This document shows positions 9,842 through 10,423 of a stretch of 10,423 bases of DNA, one piece after another. The stretch's first letter is position 1. Each line of letters begins with the position of its first letter. Location: positions 1-10,423 of the forward strand of contig DAOVRE010000032.1 in NCBI GenBank assembly GCA_030628305.1, read 5' to 3'. The position numbers were made by a program, and so were the translations under genes. The stretch comes from Candidatus Heimdallarchaeota archaeon. GTDB taxonomy: Archaea > Asgardarchaeota > Heimdallarchaeia > Heimdallarchaeales > Heimdallarchaeaceae. Under the pieces are notes generated by a model. That model did no database searches. It saw only the letters and a program-made list of their open reading frames with translations, and was not told where the DNA came from.

Positions 9842-10130
9842 TTATGTGTATATTACTATGATTATGGTTATTGGTTCATTTTGGTTGGGCATGTTATTCC
9901 AACAATGGAGAGATCAAAGAATAAAACAGAAAGAGCTTGAAGAAAGTTCCACTGAACCCCTACTCGAAGGGAAATGTCCTGCATGTGGTTTTGAAGCTCC
10001 CATGTCCGCAGAAGACGGTCAATCTGTTTTACTTTGTGACAATTGTGAAGCTGGTTTCCCTGTATATATGTATGTTGCGACAAAGACCACCAAACCCGAA
10101 GGTGATATTATTGAAAGGGGGCAATATTGA
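9828..10130 (+). CDS. membrane-anchored zinc-ribbon protein, 100 aa (paralogue of the 8936 gene)
   Basis: From ATG 9828 (GTG 9825 and TTG 9834 are alternatives) the protein has one transmembrane helix at about 6-24 (VYITMIMVIGSFWLGMLF). A charged linker follows (QQWRDQRIKQKELEESSTEP), then a zinc ribbon with C50-x2-C53 and C70-x2-C73 (GKCPACGFEAP ... LLCDNCEAGFPVYMYVATK). The ribbon is paralogous to that of the 8936-9310 gene, but the coiled coil is replaced by a membrane anchor. With the positive linker after the helix, the ribbon is probably cytoplasmic. The ribbon codons are locally richer in G+C than in the other copy. It ends KPEGDIIERGQY. Confidence 0.75.
   Translation: MKLDSYVYITMIMVIGSFWLGMLFQQWRDQRIKQKELEESSTEPLLEGKCPACGFEAPMSAEDGQSVLLCDNCEAGFPVYMYVATKTTKPEGDIIERGQY
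9975..10000 (+). repeat. 26-base exact repeat inside the zinc-ribbon coding sequence, copy 2
   Basis: Identical to 9167-9192; encodes CPACGFEA of the membrane-anchored paralogue. Confidence 0.75.
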
Positions 10131-10168
10131 TGAGTAAAGCAAAAGAAAAGGAAGGAGGCTTGTCATAA
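10130..10168 (+). CDS. possible 12-codon micro-ORF
   Basis: ATG 10130 overlaps the preceding TGA (TGATG), with GGGGG upstream (10117-10121). It encodes MSKAKEKEGGLS and then TAA, one base before the next gene's ATG. Its GGAGG codons are the Shine-Dalgarno of that gene. It may only carry ribosomes to the next start. It is too short to claim as a protein. Confidence 0.3.
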   Translation: MSKAKEKEGGLS

Positions 10169-10169
10169 G

Positions 10170-10423
10170 ATGGCCACTTGTTATTTATGTGGTAAGGATA
10201 TACCAAAAGAATTACTTAATTCAAAGAATTTATTCATAGTTCAAGATAAGAAATATTTTGTTTGTTGGGGGTGTATAGATAGTTCTGTAAAAGAAATAAT
10301 TCTATCGAAATTATGCAATGTTGCTTTTGATAATGCCTTAGAAAAATTCAATGATAGTTTGTCTGAAGGTAACAAATTAAATGAAGAAAACGAGATTATA
10401 CCTGAATGCTGTGGAAAAAAAAC
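10170..10423 (+). CDS. four-cysteine zinc-binding protein, 3' end beyond window
   Basis: ATG 10170 is preceded by AGGAGG (10153-10158) and stays open to the right edge, about 84 codons. It has C4-x2-C7 (MATCYLCGKDIP) and C32-x2-C35 (YFVCWGCIDSS), a treble-clef-like zinc site. A helical segment follows (KEIILSKLCNVAFDNALEKF), then an acidic stretch and a CC pair near the edge. The spacing of the two CxxC resembles the 53-aa zinc protein on the minus strand. Function unknown; the C-terminus is missing. Confidence 0.75.
   Translation, partial: MATCYLCGKDIPKELLNSKNLFIVQDKKYFVCWGCIDSSVKEIILSKLCNVAFDNALEKFNDSLSEGNKLNEENEIIPECCGKK

Noticed and set aside
9868..10137. Minus-strand frame at 9868-10083 and plus-strand frame at 9937-10137
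   Set aside because: Both are other-frame readings of the membrane-anchored zinc-ribbon gene, whose cysteine pairs are conserved with its paralogue.
1..10423. CRISPR array or insertion sequence
   Set aside because: No regularly spaced direct repeats with unique spacers, no transposase frame and no terminal inverted repeats with target duplication were seen.

Overview
The window reads as a piece of an archaeal virus, provirus or plasmid. It is AT-rich. It carries archaeal rather than bacterial promoters: TATA boxes sit about 25 bases upstream of several first genes, which then start at or almost at the transcription start (leaderless). Genes inside operons instead have Shine-Dalgarno motifs of the AGGAG or GGTGA type. 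T-run terminators, an AbrB-type swapped-hairpin regulator, a ribbon-helix-helix regulator and many tiny zinc-binding proteins fit the same picture. The surface beta-helix protein resembles proteins I associate with Asgard archaea and some Thermoplasmata. The host assignment is an inference. No integrase, replicase, capsid or terminase gene is visible, so virus versus plasmid cannot be decided here.

Layout. 1-2416 is transcribed leftward in two units. The unit starting at 841 encodes a small unknown protein and a PAPS-reductase-like (N-type ATP pyrophosphatase, IbrA/DUF3440-like) protein cut by the window edge. The unit starting at 2416 encodes a 289-aa acidic HTH protein, a 92-aa unknown and a 53-aa zinc protein, and ends in a T-rich terminator. 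The HTH gene's TATA box is bracketed by two near-identical 17-bp palindromic operators. 2417-2939 is a divergent non-coding region with an unusually GC-rich, hairpin-rich element (2544-2713) that may be a structured RNA. 2940-3980 is a secreted, membrane-anchored beta-helix protein; it is flanked by two copies of a ~35-bp direct repeat. 4160-4690 is a compact control region: a 47-aa ORF, a winged-helix regulator on the minus strand, a perfect 16-bp palindrome, and the promoter of the rightward operon.

4690 to the right edge is one very tightly packed rightward operon of about 20 small genes with ATGA, TAATG or longer overlaps. It opens with DNA-binding genes (AbrB-like, ribbon-helix-helix, a Bro-N/ORF6C-like antirepressor). 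It continues with unknown proteins, a possible Hfq/Sm-fold protein, another HTH protein, an ASCH-domain protein, and a run of Cys-rich zinc-ribbon-like proteins. Two of these are recent paralogues. Several gene junctions are duplicated almost exactly, which suggests growth by tandem duplication and module shuffling.

Taken together, the control region plus antirepressor looks like a genetic switch feeding an early or accessory operon. This is inferred from gene content, not demonstrated.
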